Assembly (NCBI RefSeq): GCF_003665155.1
Contig: NZ_RCFQ01000025.1
Span: forward strand, 1-45,419
Source of the DNA: Mariprofundus sp. EBB-1
Lineage (GTDB): Bacteria; Pseudomonadota; Zetaproteobacteria; Mariprofundales; Mariprofundaceae
DNA length: 45,419 bases
Direction of reading: 5' to 3'
Shown: positions 25,270 to 33,652 of the stretch, piece by piece
Layout of the letters: every line of letters begins with the position of its first letter
How positions within the stretch are numbered: position 1 is the stretch's first letter
Notes under the pieces: model-generated
What the model was told of the DNA's origin: nothing
The model's input: only the letters and a program-made list of their open reading frames with translations
The model's database searches: none
Position numbers and translations under genes: made by a program

Positions 25270-26258
25270 GATTGACCTCCATTGTTAATTGGATCTAAAA
25301 TTTCTGCAGCCAAAGAACCGTCCTTTTCACCCGCTCTGGCATGAAACAACGGAATATCTTCAACCCACAAAGAGCATGGATCATTTGCTCTGGTAGTTAG
25401 TGGTAAAAAATCACCGGACTTAAGGGCCAGAAACGCACCGATATCTATCTGGCATCTGCCCATTTCAAAACAAACATTGGCGGATGTTTTGGAGATTTCT
25501 TCCAACAAGTTATCCGACCACTCATGATCAGTGTTTGTCGGTTCATCACTTACTGCTACACGTAAAATTTCAAACATGGGTTCAAGAAAAGCATGGGGAT
25601 AGTGCACCCCCATCTGACAGGTAAGTTCATCATTTACTTTGATGTTAAAATAGGAGCTGAAACATTTTTCCATCGCTCCTGTCATGGCTAAAAATTGCGG
25701 GTCGTGATCAATTTTAAATACTTTAAAATCCAGTGGGAATACCGGGGCCCACAAGGCGCACAAGGTTTGACCCAATTTGTCAGCAATACGCTCACTTAAG
25801 CGCATTTCTACAGGGGATAATACTTCCGGCTTGCTGGGTGCTTCACCATCGCCACCAAGCATGGCATCGACATAGGCTACAATCATAGCTGTATCGAAGG
25901 TGACCATCATGCGGCCACTGCCCTCAACTTCATAGACGAAATAGACCTGTGGGTGATCTACGGTAATGAGTTCTTTATAGATGCTGCTTTCCAGCTTTTC
26001 CAAATTAACACTAATATCCCGGTTGAATATTTCATCCCAGTTCTCATCCAGCATTTCTACCAGACGTTCCTGAAGGTTAACAAACATGGGATATCGTTCA
26101 GGACTATCTTCATCAACGCCACTGAAAGAATAGAGATCGACCTGTTCGGGTTGCGGCATCGGAGGCAAAGATGCAAACATTGCTTCGGTTTGCTCGGATG
26201 GATCAATTTTCGCCATTAAGGCTTCAATTTCCTCCGGTGCCAGAATGGGTTCACTCAT
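25266..26258 (-). CDS. fliM: Flagellar motor switch protein FliM
   Basis: The 330-residue protein starts with an EPILAPEEIEALMAKI helix and continues with a CheC-like middle domain (VYFVYEVEGSGRMMVTFDTAMIVAYVDAMLGG) and a C-terminal SpoA domain (CQIDIGAFLALKSGDFLPL). The N-terminal CheY-binding motif (LSQxEIDALL in enterics) is replaced by LAPEEIEALM, so CheY-P contact may differ. The central GGXG motif is not clear. Confidence 0.93.
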   Translation of the reverse strand: MSEPILAPEEIEALMAKIDPSEQTEAMFASLPPMPQPEQVDLYSFSGVDEDSPERYPMFVNLQERLVEMLDENWDEIFNRDISVNLEKLESSIYKELITVDHPQVYFVYEVEGSGRMMVTFDTAMIVAYVDAMLGGDGEAPSKPEVLSPVEMRLSERIADKLGQTLCALWAPVFPLDFKVFKIDHDPQFLAMTGAMEKCFSSYFNIKVNDELTCQMGVHYPHAFLEPMFEILRVAVSDEPTNTDHEWSDNLLEEISKTSANVCFEMGRCQIDIGAFLALKSGDFLPLTTRANDPCSLWVEDIPLFHARAGEKDGSLAAEILDPINNGGQS

Positions 26259-26302
26259 CTATTGCTCCAGTATGTGTGGTGATGATGCTCATGCTTGATG
26301 GC

Positions 26303-26818
26303 TTACTGAGACACGAAATCATCAAGGAAGAGATCAATAATTGGCTTACCACCGACAGTCTGGTTCATGCGCCAGACAAGCTCTTCTTTGAGTTTATATT
26401 GACCTTGTGGCGTGCGTATTTCAGAAAACTTTTTACTCATCAGGTATCGGATCACCAGATCGCGCACTTTTACAATTTTTGCATTTACTTTGGCTTGAGC
26501 TTCTTCATTGCGCACTTCCAGTTTTATTTTTGTGCGCAGGAATCGACTTTGGTCTGTATCCGCCAAATTGACTGTGATGTTATCAAGGACCATATAGACT
26601 GTAGGAACATCCGTTTCATCCTCAGCTTCCGGGATAGTTGTTTGATCTGTTTGTTCCACTTTGGTGGTGGGGGCTTCAGGTGGCGTTTCCATGCTCATCA
26701 ATTTCCATGCGATAAAACCGCCTACAGCCAGTACGAGTACCAATAAAACCAGGTTGATGATCGGTAAAATACCGCCTCCGGATTTACCTTTCTCTTCGCT
26801 TGTCTCGCTATCTGCCAT
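26303..26818 (-). CDS. fliL: Flagellar basal body-associated protein FliL
   Basis: The 171-residue protein has a short cytoplasmic start, one membrane segment (about residues 18-38, ILPIINLVLLVLVLAVGGFIAW), an acidic/proline linker and a periplasmic SPFH-like FliL domain (YMVLDNITVNLADTDQSRFLRTKIKLEV, with DLVIRYLMSKKFSEI near the end). FliL rings surround stators and support their engagement. It lies between motB and fliM, as in many proteobacteria. Confidence 0.93.
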   Translation of the reverse strand: MADSETSEEKGKSGGGILPIINLVLLVLVLAVGGFIAWKLMSMETPPEAPTTKVEQTDQTTIPEAEDETDVPTVYMVLDNITVNLADTDQSRFLRTKIKLEVRNEEAQAKVNAKIVKVRDLVIRYLMSKKFSEIRTPQGQYKLKEELVWRMNQTVGGKPIIDLFLDDFVSQ

Positions 26819-26873
26819 GATTATCCTCCACGTTCATCGTGTCTTTTTGTCTGGTTACATTCATGTGCTGTTA

Positions 26874-27575
26874 TCACTCCTTAGAAATAACAATATCAAC
26901 ACGTCTGTTTTTATTGCGTCCGAATGGTGTTGCTTCTGTTGAAACCGGGTGAGAAGGACCATATCCGGCCAGAGATAATCGTGATGCACTGACCCCTTCA
27001 TCTTCCAGTATATGCAAGACTGATGCCGCTCTGGCTAAAGAGAGTGACCATGGGTCGGCGAACTGGCTATCGCTTAAATCTATATCGGCATTGGTATGGC
27101 CTTGAACACTGATGTTGCCGGGCGACATGGCTAACATCTGTGCCAATTTTTTGATGGCCTGAGTATTTTCGGGTTTAAGTGTTGCGGAGCCTTCATCAAA
27201 TAAGACTGCATCCGGTATGCGCAGATAAAGGCGATCTTTAATAATAACACCTTTTACCTTGTGCTTTAAAACACTATTTTGCAGTAGTGCTTTGCTGTTT
27301 TGTCGCATGGCTAACATCAGCTCTTCAGTAGAAACAAGTTTTTGCATTTCAAAAGGAGGCATGATTTGCAGTTCGGTTTTATCACCGGAATTGAGTACGG
27401 ACACAGCATTTCTGAATGAGGTTTCGATATCTGATAGACCGGTTTTATCCATCGTGGACATGGAGATCAACAGGATGAAAAAGGTTAACATCAGACTGAC
27501 CAGATCGGCAAAAGTGGTCATCCATGCTTCCGTATTGGGAGCATATACTACCGGCCATTTTTTCTTCCTGGCCAT
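26874..27575 (-). CDS. motB: Flagellar stator protein MotB (canonical Asp)
   Basis: The 233-residue protein has a single membrane helix (about residues 20-40: TTFADLVSLMLTFFILLISM) with the essential ion-accepting Asp24, a plug/linker region, and a C-terminal OmpA-like peptidoglycan-binding domain (about 115-230: VLFDEGSATLKPE, VQGHTNADIDL, LSLARAASVLHIL, NRRVDIVI). It begins at the stop of the upstream second motB-like gene (one-base overlap). It should pair with MotA to drive rotation. Confidence 0.93.
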   Translation of the reverse strand: MARKKKWPVVYAPNTEAWMTTFADLVSLMLTFFILLISMSTMDKTGLSDIETSFRNAVSVLNSGDKTELQIMPPFEMQKLVSTEELMLAMRQNSKALLQNSVLKHKVKGVIIKDRLYLRIPDAVLFDEGSATLKPENTQAIKKLAQMLAMSPGNISVQGHTNADIDLSDSQFADPWSLSLARAASVLHILEDEGVSASRLSLAGYGPSHPVSTEATPFGRNKNRRVDIVISKE

Positions 27576-28345
27576 TAGAAACTACTGCTCGGAGGGGAAA
27601 TAACAGAACGTTGTTTCTGATGTATTTGGCCCTTCTGGACATTTTTATCGGTGGTTGGGCGGAATTTCAATGTGATATCCACTCTGCGATTGAGTTCAGG
27701 GTGATTGGCAACGGGATGTTTATCGCCCATACCTACGGCAATCATGCGGGTGTTGGCAACGCCACGCTCAAAAAGTGCATGAAAGACACTCATAGACCTG
27801 GAGGCGGAGAGCTCCCAATTGGATTGATAGCCGGAACCGCGTGTTGGCGTGTCATCGGTGTGCCCTTCAATTTTTATCTCAATGACTTCGGGACGCTTAA
27901 AACTCTCTGCAAGTCGGTCAATCAGTGGCATGGCCTCAGGAGATAATTCAACTTTACCGGGCTTGAAAGCAATGTGCTCAGAAAAACGAACACGAACTGT
28001 GTTTTTATCCAATGGTAATGCTGTCATGGCTCCATCAAGTCCGAGACCTTTGGATATCTCCGTCAATTCTTTGGCGGTTCTTTTTGGCGCGGTTGACCCA
28101 TCTACGATATCCCGTGTGGGCAGGGCAGGGCCCTCACCATCTGATAGATTAGCACCGCGAGGCATGGGGTTGAATGTACCTGCCAATGAGCCGATCGCAG
28201 CCAATCGTTTATCATCGACAATGACTGCATATGATGTCAGTAGAATAAAAAACGCTAACATCTGCATCATGAGTTCAAGAAACAGTGCTGCGCCGGGATC
28301 CGATGGGAACGGTAAGGGTGCCGGTTTCTTTTCTTTGCTGGCCAT
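27575..28345 (-). CDS. MotB paralogue with Glu at the ion-binding position
   Basis: The 256-residue protein has the same layout as MotB: a membrane helix at about residues 19-40 (LFLELMMQMLAFFILLTSYAV), a linker and a C-terminal OmpA-like domain (about 115-235: AFKPGKVELSPEA, IEGHTDDTPTRG, WELSASRSMSVF, NRRVDITL). In the aligned helix the usual Asp24 is Glu24, and the preceding Trp/Thr-Thr-Phe-Ala context is changed. A Pro/Lys-rich N-terminus precedes it and a long polar tail follows. It lies between motA and motB, 21 bp after motA, so it is expressed with them and may form heterodimers with MotB. Confidence 0.88.
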   Translation of the reverse strand: MASKEKKPAPLPFPSDPGAALFLELMMQMLAFFILLTSYAVIVDDKRLAAIGSLAGTFNPMPRGANLSDGEGPALPTRDIVDGSTAPKRTAKELTEISKGLGLDGAMTALPLDKNTVRVRFSEHIAFKPGKVELSPEAMPLIDRLAESFKRPEVIEIKIEGHTDDTPTRGSGYQSNWELSASRSMSVFHALFERGVANTRMIAVGMGDKHPVANHPELNRRVDITLKFRPTTDKNVQKGQIHQKQRSVISPPSSSF

Positions 28346-28366
28346 ATCTATTCCTTCACTACAACC

Positions 28367-29125
28367 TTAATCGAATGAAGACTTGCGTTCTTTGGGTGGC
28401 AGGTATCCCAATAGTTTTTGTTCCATGACACGCGGGTTTTCACCGGCCACTAGCGATTGAATACCAACTAGAATGATTTCATGTATGAGTAACTCTTCTT
28501 TACTTCGTGTCTTTAATTTTCCAGCCATAGGTAAAAATAATATATTGGCCATGAGCGCGCCATAGAAGGTCGTTAACAAGGCGATCGACATGGACGGGCC
28601 AATGGAGGAAGGATCAGACATATTTTGCAGCATTAGTACCAACCCAACCAGTGTCCCTATCATCCCCATGGACGGTGCATATGTGCCTAGCGCGGTGAAC
28701 ATATCAGCGCCAACAGAATGACGTTCAGATATTTTATCCATTTCCATATAGAGGATATCTTCAATGGCAGTGGGTTCCTGTCCATCAATGGCCATTTGCA
28801 AACCCTTGGACATAAATTGATTCTCAATGCTGCCGACTTCACTCTCGAGAGCGAGAATGCCATCTTTACGAACAGTCTGGGCTAGTTCTACAAGTTTGGC
28901 GATGACATCGGCACCTGCATCCAATTTGTACATGAAAGTTTTCATCACAACGCCGATGACACCGATACATTTGGCTAGTGGATAACCGACCAGTAGTACA
29001 CCGACCGTACCACCAATAACGATCATCATCGATGGAGGGTCAATAAAACTAGGTAATCCACTACCGATGGCAAAACCAACCAGCCCAAATGCAACGATAA
29101 TTCCGATAAGAGTTGCTATATCCAC
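28367..29125 (-). CDS. motA: Flagellar stator protein MotA (PomA-like)
   Basis: The 252-residue protein has four membrane segments (about residues 5-20, 30-50, 150-172 and 180-205). Landmarks are FIDPPSMMIVIGGTVGVLL near 27, the cytoplasmic charged loop, the APSMGMIGTLVGLVLML segment with the key Pro, and TTFYGALMANILFLPMA. The size and the FIDPPS start resemble sodium-type PomA, but the ion cannot be fixed from sequence alone. It is the first gene of the flagellar run. Confidence 0.95.
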   Translation of the reverse strand: MDIATLIGIIVAFGLVGFAIGSGLPSFIDPPSMMIVIGGTVGVLLVGYPLAKCIGVIGVVMKTFMYKLDAGADVIAKLVELAQTVRKDGILALESEVGSIENQFMSKGLQMAIDGQEPTAIEDILYMEMDKISERHSVGADMFTALGTYAPSMGMIGTLVGLVLMLQNMSDPSSIGPSMSIALLTTFYGALMANILFLPMAGKLKTRSKEELLIHEIILVGIQSLVAGENPRVMEQKLLGYLPPKERKSSFD

Positions 29126-29201
29126 GGAAACCTCCCGGATCCAATGCGTTGTTTTCCCGGCCTGAAACAGGTGGGTCTTTTTTATCTTCTAACTGGGTCA
29201 T

Positions 29202-29217
29202 AGCAAGAAGCGTGCTA
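29202..29217 (-). promoter_or_regulatory. Candidate sigma-54 promoter for motA operon
   Basis: On the minus strand this reads TAGCACGCTTCTTGCT. The sigma-54 consensus is TGGCACG-N4-TTGCW, so all but one conserved base agrees and the spacing is right. The mismatch (A for the first G of GG at -25) is at an important position. A start about 12 bp downstream would give a leader of some 65 nt to motA. Confidence 0.4.
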
Positions 29218-29465
29218 GTTTTTTCAATTGACTGGTGCAGGGAGTTATTGGATGAAGAAAATTGAGTTTTAAAAGGCAGAAGTTCTTTCGCGAAACACCG
29301 GGAATGTTGCTTCGGCTATACAAGAATAAGAGAGCTATGTCGTGATAGATAAGGGTGATACGAACACAGAGGAAAGGGAGATGCTCTTTATCTGACGGTA
29401 GAATTTTTAATGTTTAGAACGCTGCAACGTTGCCATTATGATGAATCCCACTACTGCGCAAGGCA

Positions 29466-29498
29466 CAAAAAAAGGGCCTCTGAAACCAGAGACCCTTT
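29466..29498 (-). terminator. Rho-independent terminator of the PuuD-like gene
   Basis: On the minus strand AAAGGGTCTCTG pairs with CAGAGGCCCTTT (one mismatch), with loop GTTT, and is followed by a T run. It lies about 30 bp after the stop of the gene at 29528. Confidence 0.88.
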
Positions 29499-29527
29499 AA
29501 TGCTAGTTGTGCTTTGTAGTGTTTAAC

Positions 29528-30115
29528 TTAGTTAAAGATTGGGAAGTGAGCGCTTGATGCCATGAAGAACAACATAGGAATAGAAAGCAATGTGTTGATG
29601 CGACTAGCCATCAATGCTTTTTTACCAGCAGCTGCTTTTTCATCTGCACTGGCTTGATCTATACCGATGACTTTTTTCTGATTTGGCCAGATGATGAAAG
29701 CGACATTGATCCACATAATAATACCAAATGTTGCGCCGATCATGATATCCATGCTGATTGCAGAAGCACCACCGGTTTTCCATAAGCCCATCAACAACAA
29801 CAGGCCGAAGAAGACTGTTGCCATGGCAGCAAAACGGAACCAGAACAGTGCACGACGTACGATGCTGCCTTCTTTAAACAGATCCGCTTTGGTTTCAGCA
29901 CTTACACCACCAAGTGAAGGTACTTGAACAAAGTTGAAATAATAAAGTAGGCCAATCCAGGTGATTCCCGCCAAAAAGTGACCCCAGCGTGAAACAGCAC
30001 CAAGCATCTGGTCGCCACTGAGTCCGCCACCTGTTGCTGTTGCTACAGCAATCAGTACAGCGGTGAGTACAAATCCGGCTATAATCGTAAGTTTGTGATC
30101 TAATAATATTTTCAT
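29528..30115 (-). CDS. PuuD-like (urate hydroxylase-type) four- to five-TM membrane protein
   Basis: The 195-residue protein has membrane segments near residues 10-28, 40-60, 85-105, 115-140 and 170-188. It carries the signature of the membrane part of PuuD-type proteins: SRWGHFLAGITWIGLLYYFNFVQVPSL near residue 40, FRFAAMATVFFGLLLL, and a MWINVAFIIWPNQKK block. Known urate hydroxylases carry a C-terminal cytochrome c domain that is missing here. Function is therefore uncertain; similar short proteins occur without purine genes nearby. The ATG at 30115 follows GGAGAAAG; a longer reading to 30160 covers the promoter. Confidence 0.7.
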   Translation of the reverse strand: MKILLDHKLTIIAGFVLTAVLIAVATATGGGLSGDQMLGAVSRWGHFLAGITWIGLLYYFNFVQVPSLGGVSAETKADLFKEGSIVRRALFWFRFAAMATVFFGLLLLMGLWKTGGASAISMDIMIGATFGIIMWINVAFIIWPNQKKVIGIDQASADEKAAAGKKALMASRINTLLSIPMLFFMASSAHFPIFN

Positions 30116-30168
30116 AATACTTTCTCCATAAGAGGGTAAACCCCAATATTTTGGGCGCATAATACCCT

Positions 30169-30197
30169 ATTATAACACTCAGGTATTCTTTTTTAAA
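30169..30197 (-). promoter_or_regulatory. Sigma-70-type promoter of the PuuD-like gene
   Basis: On the minus strand TTTAAA (30197-30192) and a perfect TATAAT (30174-30169) are 17 bp apart. The start would fall near 30162, about 47 bp before the ATG. A CCAAAATATTGGGG inverted repeat (about 30141-30154) lies in the leader and could be an operator. Confidence 0.55.
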
Positions 30198-30253
30198 TTA
30201 TGGTTATAGTAGATTACATCCATAATGACATGGTTAATGCCTGTGCGTAAATA

Positions 30254-30280
30254 AAAAAAGCCGCCCCAAGGGCGGCTTTT
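30254..30280 (-). terminator. Strong bidirectional terminator
   Basis: GCCGCCC (30260-30266) and GGGCGGC (30270-30276) pair across three bases, with A and T runs on both sides. It follows the stop of the 58-residue protein gene on the minus strand by about 75 bp and isolates it from the PuuD-like gene. Confidence 0.9.
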
Positions 30281-30353
30281 CGAACATATATCTGGCGCAA
30301 TGACTAAAGCTTATTGTGCGTGTTGGCAGATGTCATCTGGTAGATAAGCGCGC

Positions 30354-30530
30354 TTATTTATCGATAGAGCAGGCTAACTCTTCTTCGATTTTGGCACCGC
30401 TTTCTACTTCATCAATGATCTTCTGGTAGTGTTCATTTACAGGGCAGCCACAACCATGTTGGGTCGTTGCATGTAGACGAGCTTGTTCCATGTGCCACTG
30501 TGCAACTTTCAAATGCTGATCAACGTTCAT
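30354..30530 (-). CDS. 58-residue cysteine-containing small protein
   Basis: On the minus strand ATG at 30530 opens a 58-codon frame reading MNVDQHLKVAQWHMEQARLH, then ATTQHGCGCPVNEHYQKI and a C-terminal acidic helix ending ELACSIDK. The start has an AGAGGA box 6-7 bases upstream, and the gene ends before a strong terminator. A CxC pair follows a His-rich helix, with a third Cys near the end, so metal or redox chemistry is possible. I do not recognise the family. It is probably a real single-gene unit. Confidence 0.65.
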   Translation of the reverse strand: MNVDQHLKVAQWHMEQARLHATTQHGCGCPVNEHYQKIIDEVESGAKIEEELACSIDK

Positions 30531-30819
30531 ATCTTTATCCTCTTTGCATGTATTTAATCGGGGAATGGTTCCGATGAGGTTGATAAGCTAGCATGAGAAC
30601 AATAAAAAAAAAGAATGTTGAACTATTATCCATGCATTGCCTGGGGGAATCAGCCTACGTTGTTTCGTTAGTATTGCTGCGCGATTTAGATTTGATTCTC
30701 TGATTTGTTGCTTGCGCAAGGAAATATGGGATGAGAATTCGCTATTGAGGGACAATCAGGGCTGGCATCACCATTGAAGATGCATAATAATCGCTGATAT
30801 TGGAACGAGAGAGGTAAAA

Positions 30820-31101
30820 ATGGCAGAGCAGCAAAAGAATACATGGAAATTTGGAAAACGTGATATCGTTTTTCTTGCCATTATTGTAGCCGTAGTGATT
30901 GCGTTACTGTTAGGTACTACAGAGCGAAAAACAATTGCTGTACCAAGTGATGATGTGCATCGCACAGCTACCAGTAAGGCAGCTTGTATGGCTTGCCATG
31001 ATTCGGCTGGTGTTTACCCTCAGCCATCTACGCATACGAAAATGGAACGATGTTTTCTTTGTCATACACAGCCAAAAGGCTGGGTGGGTGCACCGAAGTG
31101 A
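30820..31101 (+). CDS. Membrane-anchored dihaem cytochrome c
   Basis: The 93-residue protein has one N-terminal membrane helix (about residues 15-32, IVFLAIIVAVVIALLLG) and two haem c motifs, CMACH and CFLCH, about 20 residues apart in a small periplasmic part. A histidine upstream of the first motif (DVHRTA) and HTKMERCF between them could be distal ligands. The size and spacing recall NapB/TorC-like small multihaem anchors, but no partner gene is nearby. The start has GAGGTAAAA upstream. Its TGA overlaps the GTG of nadK (GTGA). Confidence 0.82.
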   Translation: MAEQQKNTWKFGKRDIVFLAIIVAVVIALLLGTTERKTIAVPSDDVHRTATSKAACMACHDSAGVYPQPSTHTKMERCFLCHTQPKGWVGAPK

Positions 31102-31970
31102 AACGCATTGGCATCAGCCTTAAGCCTAATGACGAGCGTGCTTGTAATGTGTTGAATGATTTACAAGGCTGGTTGTTGGCAAAAGATTGTGAGGTGTTTG
31201 TCGATAATAGCGTGGATCACGGACTTGATCTGGATGATTCATGTCAATCAATGAGTCTGGTACAAATGCTGGGGCATATCGATTTAATGATTGTGCTCGG
31301 TGGTGATGGGACCTTATTGCATACTGCGCGCAATTTTATTGGTACGGGCACACCCATTCTGGGTATTAATCTGGGACGTTTAGGTTTTCTGACAGAAACC
31401 CCTGTTGGCGATATGTTTGATACTGTGGATAAAATTATATCCGGGCGTTTGGTTACCGAACGCCATTTCAGTCTGCGCGTCGAGATTTGGCGGGGGGAGA
31501 CCATGCTGGCCAGTGGGCAAGCCATGAACGATGTGGTCATTGAACGCAGCGTGCATCCCCGCATGATTGGATTTGAGATGTATGTGAATGATCAATTCGT
31601 ATTTCGCATGCGTGGTGATGGCCTTATTCTGGCAACACCGGCCGGTTCAACCGCTTATGCTCTCTCGGCTGGCGGTCCTATTATACACCCCAGTCTGAAC
31701 GCCATCAGTGTTGTGCCTGTTTGTCCGCATACCCTATCCAATCGTCCTATTGTACTCTCTGCTGACGTTGATATTGCATTGCATTTGCAGGAATCACATC
31801 ACTGTGCTGCACTTAATTTAGATGGACAGGAATTATTAGCCTTGGAACAAGGTGATCGGGTGGTTGTGCGAAAGGGTGCGGATATCTCACTGGTGTATCT
31901 ACCTGACCGTCATTATTATGAAGTGCTTAGAAGCAAGCTAAACTGGGCTGGACAGGTCGAAACAAGTTAA
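31098..31970 (+). CDS. nadK: NAD kinase
   Basis: The 290-residue protein shows the NAD kinase motifs: VLGGDGTLLHTARNF near residue 68, GINLGRLGFLTE near 93, MNDVVIERS, and DGLILATPAGSTAYALSAGGPIIHP near 173. It phosphorylates NAD to NADP. The start is GTG at 31098, which overlaps the cytochrome stop and gives VKRIGISLKP; the frame extends upstream to 31050 but that part is inside the cytochrome gene. The TAA overlaps the ATG of recN by one base. Confidence 0.95.
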   Translation: MKRIGISLKPNDERACNVLNDLQGWLLAKDCEVFVDNSVDHGLDLDDSCQSMSLVQMLGHIDLMIVLGGDGTLLHTARNFIGTGTPILGINLGRLGFLTETPVGDMFDTVDKIISGRLVTERHFSLRVEIWRGETMLASGQAMNDVVIERSVHPRMIGFEMYVNDQFVFRMRGDGLILATPAGSTAYALSAGGPIIHPSLNAISVVPVCPHTLSNRPIVLSADVDIALHLQESHHCAALNLDGQELLALEQGDRVVVRKGADISLVYLPDRHYYEVLRSKLNWAGQVETS

Positions 31971-33652
31971 TGCTTGTATCTTTAACGGTTAAACAATTTG
32001 CACTGATTGAGCATGTTCAGCTGGAGCTGCATGCCGGAATGACGGTGTTTACGGGTGAAACCGGTGCCGGTAAATCCATGCTGGTGGGTGCTCTAGGGGC
32101 TGTGTTTGGCGCCCGTGCGAGCAGTGAATGGGTGCGCCATGGTGCTGAGAAAGCCGATGTCACGGCTGTTTGGCAAGGTGATGATCAACGTATATCCAGT
32201 TTACTTGAAGAGCACGATATTGATGTTGAAGATGCGTTAATTCTCAGGCGTGTTGTTAGCAAAGACGGGCGTTCGCGTGCTTACCTCAATGGTGTACCCG
32301 TAGCATTGAAAATGTTGCGTCAGATCGGGGAGATCTGCCTGGATTTCCATGGTCAGCATGAACATCAGTCATTGATGCAGGCTGATGTACAGATGCAGGT
32401 GGTAGATGCGGCTCTGTCAGCTAGCGCTGATAACAATATATTCAACGATGTGGCCGTGGCATTTAAAGGCTGGAAACAACTACAGAAACAATTACTCTCT
32501 TTGCGTGCAGAGCGCGGTGATACTGAGCAGCAGGCCGCCTGGATGCGTGAAGAGTTGGCCAGAATTGAGGCCTTGCAGGTAGAACCGGGGCTGGCCGATG
32601 CACTGCAGATGCAAGTGGATGGTGGACGCCATCATGCGCAGGTGCAGCAGGCTGCATCCGAATCTGTAATGTTACTTGATGACGCTGAGCCGTGCGTGCG
32701 CGGGATGCTGGCCAGGGCCAGTCAGGCCTTGGGCCCGGTGGAAGCATTTCATCACGATTTGTCCGCAAGCCGCGAATTAATCGATCAGATGGATGCCTTG
32801 CTGGGTGAAGTGGTGCCTGCATTACGTAGTGTCATGGATCAATCCTTTGATGCATCTGAACTTCAAGCATGCGAAGAACGTCTTATGGCACTGCATGAAT
32901 CCATGCGCAGACACAGCTGTGATGAACTTGGTCTGTTAAGCTTGATTGAAGATTGGCAACAACAGTTGGCCAGATTGGATACTGCCGGTTGGGATGAGGC
33001 CAGTTTGTTACAGGCCTTAGAAGCAGCAGCTTTACATTATCGTAGTGTTGCGGGTACGCTAACAGAGCAACGCACAAGCATTGCAACCGATATTTGTCTG
33101 CAGTTACGTCCATTTCTTGATCGCCTGGCTCTGGCTGGAATGCAGGTGCGCTTTGATGTTGCAGCGCAGCAGGATGAACATAAGTGGCATGCTTCAGGCT
33201 GGGATGAAATCACCATGAAGGTAATGTCTAATCCGGGCGAACCATGGCGTGATCTGACGGCCGTCGCATCCGGTGGTGAAGTGTCCCGGCTGGTGTTGGC
33301 GCTAAAAGGTGGCGGTGCACTCAATGATATGCCAAATGTTGCGGTATTCGATGAAGTCGATACAGGTATTGGCGGTGAGACAGCTTGGTGTGTCGGTGAA
33401 TTGCTGGCATCGATGGGTAGAGAGCGACAGGTGTTAGTCATCTCGCATTTGCCTCAGGTTGCATCCTGCGCTGATCATCAAGTTGTTATTGGTAAAAATG
33501 AAAAAGATGGACGCACATTGACAGAGTTGAAACCGGTGCTGGCGGCTGACAGGCAGCATGAAATTGCCCGTATGCTTGGGGGTGCCGATGAGAATGGCCT
33601 GCAGCACGCTGAAGCGTTTCTGCAACGTGGGCAGAGCATGTTTGCCTCATGA
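31970..33652 (+). CDS. recN: DNA repair protein RecN
   Basis: The 560-residue SMC-like protein has Walker A GETGAGKSM near residue 30, DFHGQHEHQSLM near 120, coiled-coil arms, the ABC signature SGGEVSRLVLALK near 430, and Walker B VAVFDEVDTGIGGETA followed by VISHLPQVAS. RecN helps hold sister DNA during double-strand break repair. It starts at the nadK stop (TAATG) and overlaps the next gene by ATGA. nadK-recN neighbours are common in proteobacteria. Confidence 0.95.
   Translation: MLVSLTVKQFALIEHVQLELHAGMTVFTGETGAGKSMLVGALGAVFGARASSEWVRHGAEKADVTAVWQGDDQRISSLLEEHDIDVEDALILRRVVSKDGRSRAYLNGVPVALKMLRQIGEICLDFHGQHEHQSLMQADVQMQVVDAALSASADNNIFNDVAVAFKGWKQLQKQLLSLRAERGDTEQQAAWMREELARIEALQVEPGLADALQMQVDGGRHHAQVQQAASESVMLLDDAEPCVRGMLARASQALGPVEAFHHDLSASRELIDQMDALLGEVVPALRSVMDQSFDASELQACEERLMALHESMRRHSCDELGLLSLIEDWQQQLARLDTAGWDEASLLQALEAAALHYRSVAGTLTEQRTSIATDICLQLRPFLDRLALAGMQVRFDVAAQQDEHKWHASGWDEITMKVMSNPGEPWRDLTAVASGGEVSRLVLALKGGGALNDMPNVAVFDEVDTGIGGETAWCVGELLASMGRERQVLVISHLPQVASCADHQVVIGKNEKDGRTLTELKPVLAADRQHEIARMLGGADENGLQHAEAFLQRGQSMFAS

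Larger units (their letters stand above)
29126..29527. other. Regulatory region upstream of the flagellar operon
   Basis: No gene is supported in these 402 bp. On the minus strand a sigma-54-like site lies at 29202-29217, 77 bp before the motA start. A minus-strand terminator for the PuuD-like gene fills 29466-29498. The remaining 250 bp could hold enhancer sites, but no repeated motif was seen. Confidence 0.5.
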
